A DNA stretch of 64,000 nt. Origin: Tubulanus polymorphus (Eukaryota > Nemertea > Palaeonemertea > Tubulaniformes > Tubulanidae). The position numbers were made by a program, and so were the translations under genes. Below, one piece after another: positions 62,401 through 64,000 of this stretch. The stretch covers positions 24,508,650 through 24,572,649 of the forward strand of contig NC_134026.1 of NCBI RefSeq assembly GCF_964204645.1, read 5' to 3'. Position 1 is the stretch's first letter; each line of letters starts with the position of its first letter. A model generated the notes under the pieces. It was not told where the DNA came from, made no database searches, and saw nothing but the letters and a program-made list of their open reading frames with translations.

Positions 62401-64000
62401 TAACTCCTCGTGTTGGTTCAGTCAATATGCGACCATCGGACTGGCGTTATTGACATTAACAAGGGAAATTGTCTTTGCTCCCCTCTCTGTCTCTCTTTGC
62501 AGCAAATTCAAAACGTCGATGGATCGCAGGCCTTTTGACCAAACTTAAGACGTTTGTTCATTCTATTTTCCAGTGGACAAATATCTCAGATTATACCAGT
62601 ATTTCCAGTTCATGGGTGTAGCGATTGCGCCATTAGTGGGTTTGATAATGGACCGACAAACACACAATTTAAAGGGTAAATAACATCAGTAACGACTATA
62701 GAAGCCATTAAAACTCTTCAAACTGCCAATATCGTTTACCAATCCTTCACATATTAACTATCTATTAATTTGATAGAAATGCAGATGGTTTTGACACGGG
62801 AGGCCACTTGACTAGAAGCCTCTAAATGACTTAGAATTAATTGCAGAGTATCATGAATGATACGAATATTTAGAAAATCAATTTGCTCACGCTTTGGAAG
62901 AACATATTTTTGCAGAGTATTATTTTTCATCATGCTTCTCGTGTATCTACGTGATATTTCATTGTGTTTTCGCTATTTTTTTTTCGAAGGACGAACAAAA
63001 ATGAAACAGAACATATGTAACGCTACTATCGTGCATATTCTGGTCGTAATTGTGACGGTTGTCCAGATGGTGCTTCTGTTATATCCATCCGCCAATGTAC
63101 TGCTCCCTGCTTTTGCCTTCCAGTGCATTAGCCGGTCAATGTTGTATGCCACAAACGTAACAACATTAAATCTTTTGTAAGTACCCGCGACACTTGCGTC
63201 AACTTGTATCGTAAAGGATAACATCATACCAAAAAGTAACATCATGTGGGAGACAATGAATAGTTGGTCAATATCATATTATATTTGACAATAGACAAAT
63301 CCGTTGTACCTACAACACTTGAGTCTACTGCTCCCTAAGGATAGCGTCACGTCAAAGACACGACAGCCTTGTAACAAAACCTTTGATATTATATGGATTT
63401 TGTCATTTTAGTGACCTAAAATAATCCTAAAAAGGAAGGGTTAACGTGATCATTAATTTATGATATCTAAGAAACTTCGAGAATGGATTTCTCTTACTAA
63501 GAACGATGTCATTAATCCAGCTGTTGTGTTGATTAATTTTACCAACCAGACAGTATAAATCCGCCGCTAGTATAGTAGCAGATGGTTTTACTATCTACGA
63601 AAATCGCAGATTTTGAGATTTCACATAAAGCCTTTCGGTGATGCGAGGAATTGAGTACTCTTTGTGAATCATTTAATTCGTTGAATCATTAGATACCTCA
63701 GAGGTATTCACCGACCACTCTTTTGCGTAGAACTTAGCTCATTTCGCCGATGTTTACCCTGCGGATTTATGTGGCGGTAACAAATGATAAATTGTGACAT
63801 GGCATAATGAAGATGAACGAAAAGTTAAGCATGTCTTATATCCCAAGGCGACTAGAAGCACGCGTAGTTATTAGAACTCATGATGTATCCATGAACAGGT
63901 TGACGATAAGAGCGCTAATTTTGATAGATTTATAGCACCTTGTTTTCCTATCGGGTGTCTAAGATATCATCAATTGAAAATTTCAAAAATTAGTTTTACT
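59469..64000 (+). CDS. SLC43A3: SLC43A3-like transporter, 3' part beyond the window
   Basis: Seven coding exons are visible: 59469-60004, 60726-60772, 60972-61141, 61616-61817, 61948-62118, 62574-62675 and 62990-63176. The next exon is not found before the edge, so the gene is truncated at about 472 residues. An acceptor at 59460 makes the ATG at 59469 the likely start. TM1 is followed by FGWPGFL and a roughly 100-residue extracellular loop with an acidic run and several Asn sequons (NDS, NLT, NET). The MFS signature GGIFYDLFGTMRTR follows TM2. Later matches are MTNVQVANLFG, LLPNRQIPWPLP, GLIMDRQ and the CISRSMLYATN helix. SLC43A3 is the purine-selective nucleobase transporter ENBT1. Its SLC43A1/A2 relatives carry neutral amino acids, so the substrate here is inferred. 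Confidence 0.85.

Overview
This is a eukaryotic nuclear window, AT-rich with a standard genetic code. It carries intron-dense animal genes with short GT-AG introns and scattered fold-back repeats. Gene content (a single FCHO, an ADAMTS6/10-type protease, an SLC43A3-like transporter) and frequent 'taggcctat' words suggest a marine invertebrate, perhaps a lophotrochozoan. That placement is inference; the sequence alone does not fix the phylum.

Layout. 1-5.3 kb: repeat-rich intergenic DNA (a 190-bp tandem duplication, two small fold-backs, two retroelement-like motifs, a long imperfect inverted repeat). 5.3-6.9 kb (+): a TPR-like protein ending in a compact J domain with an intact HPD. 9.5-21.3 kb (-): the endocytic F-BAR/muHD protein FCHO, rebuilt as 24 coding exons plus one candidate cassette exon. 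21.4-23.2 kb (+): the E3 ligase RCHY1/Pirh2, head to head with FCHO across about 170 bp. 23.8-25.2 kb (+): the SDR reductase CBR4. 25.5-29.4 kb (-): a 697-residue protein I do not recognise, tail to tail with CBR4. 30.4-38.2 kb (+): a complete 25-exon ADAMTS6/10-type metalloprotease. 38.8-41.3 kb (+): RCL1, containing a U12-type intron. 42.4-43.6 kb (-): a small EF-hand protein. 43.6-59.4 kb: a gene-poor interval with retrotransposon-like 3' ends and several palindromes. 59.5 kb to the edge (+): an SLC43A3-like transporter cut by the window end.

The genes do not form one pathway. They are mostly housekeeping or cell-biological: clathrin-coat nucleation, ubiquitin ligation, mitochondrial fatty-acid-synthesis redox, extracellular-matrix proteolysis, pre-rRNA processing, calcium binding and nucleobase transport. 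I see no CRISPR, operon or bacterial-style system. The points most worth checking are an apparent one-base frameshift in an FCHO F-BAR exon, a 78-nt stop-free intron inside the ADAMTS catalytic domain, the U12 intron in RCL1, the TPR-J protein, and the unidentified gene between CBR4 and ADAMTS. All exon boundaries were placed by hand from splice sites, frame and family similarity.
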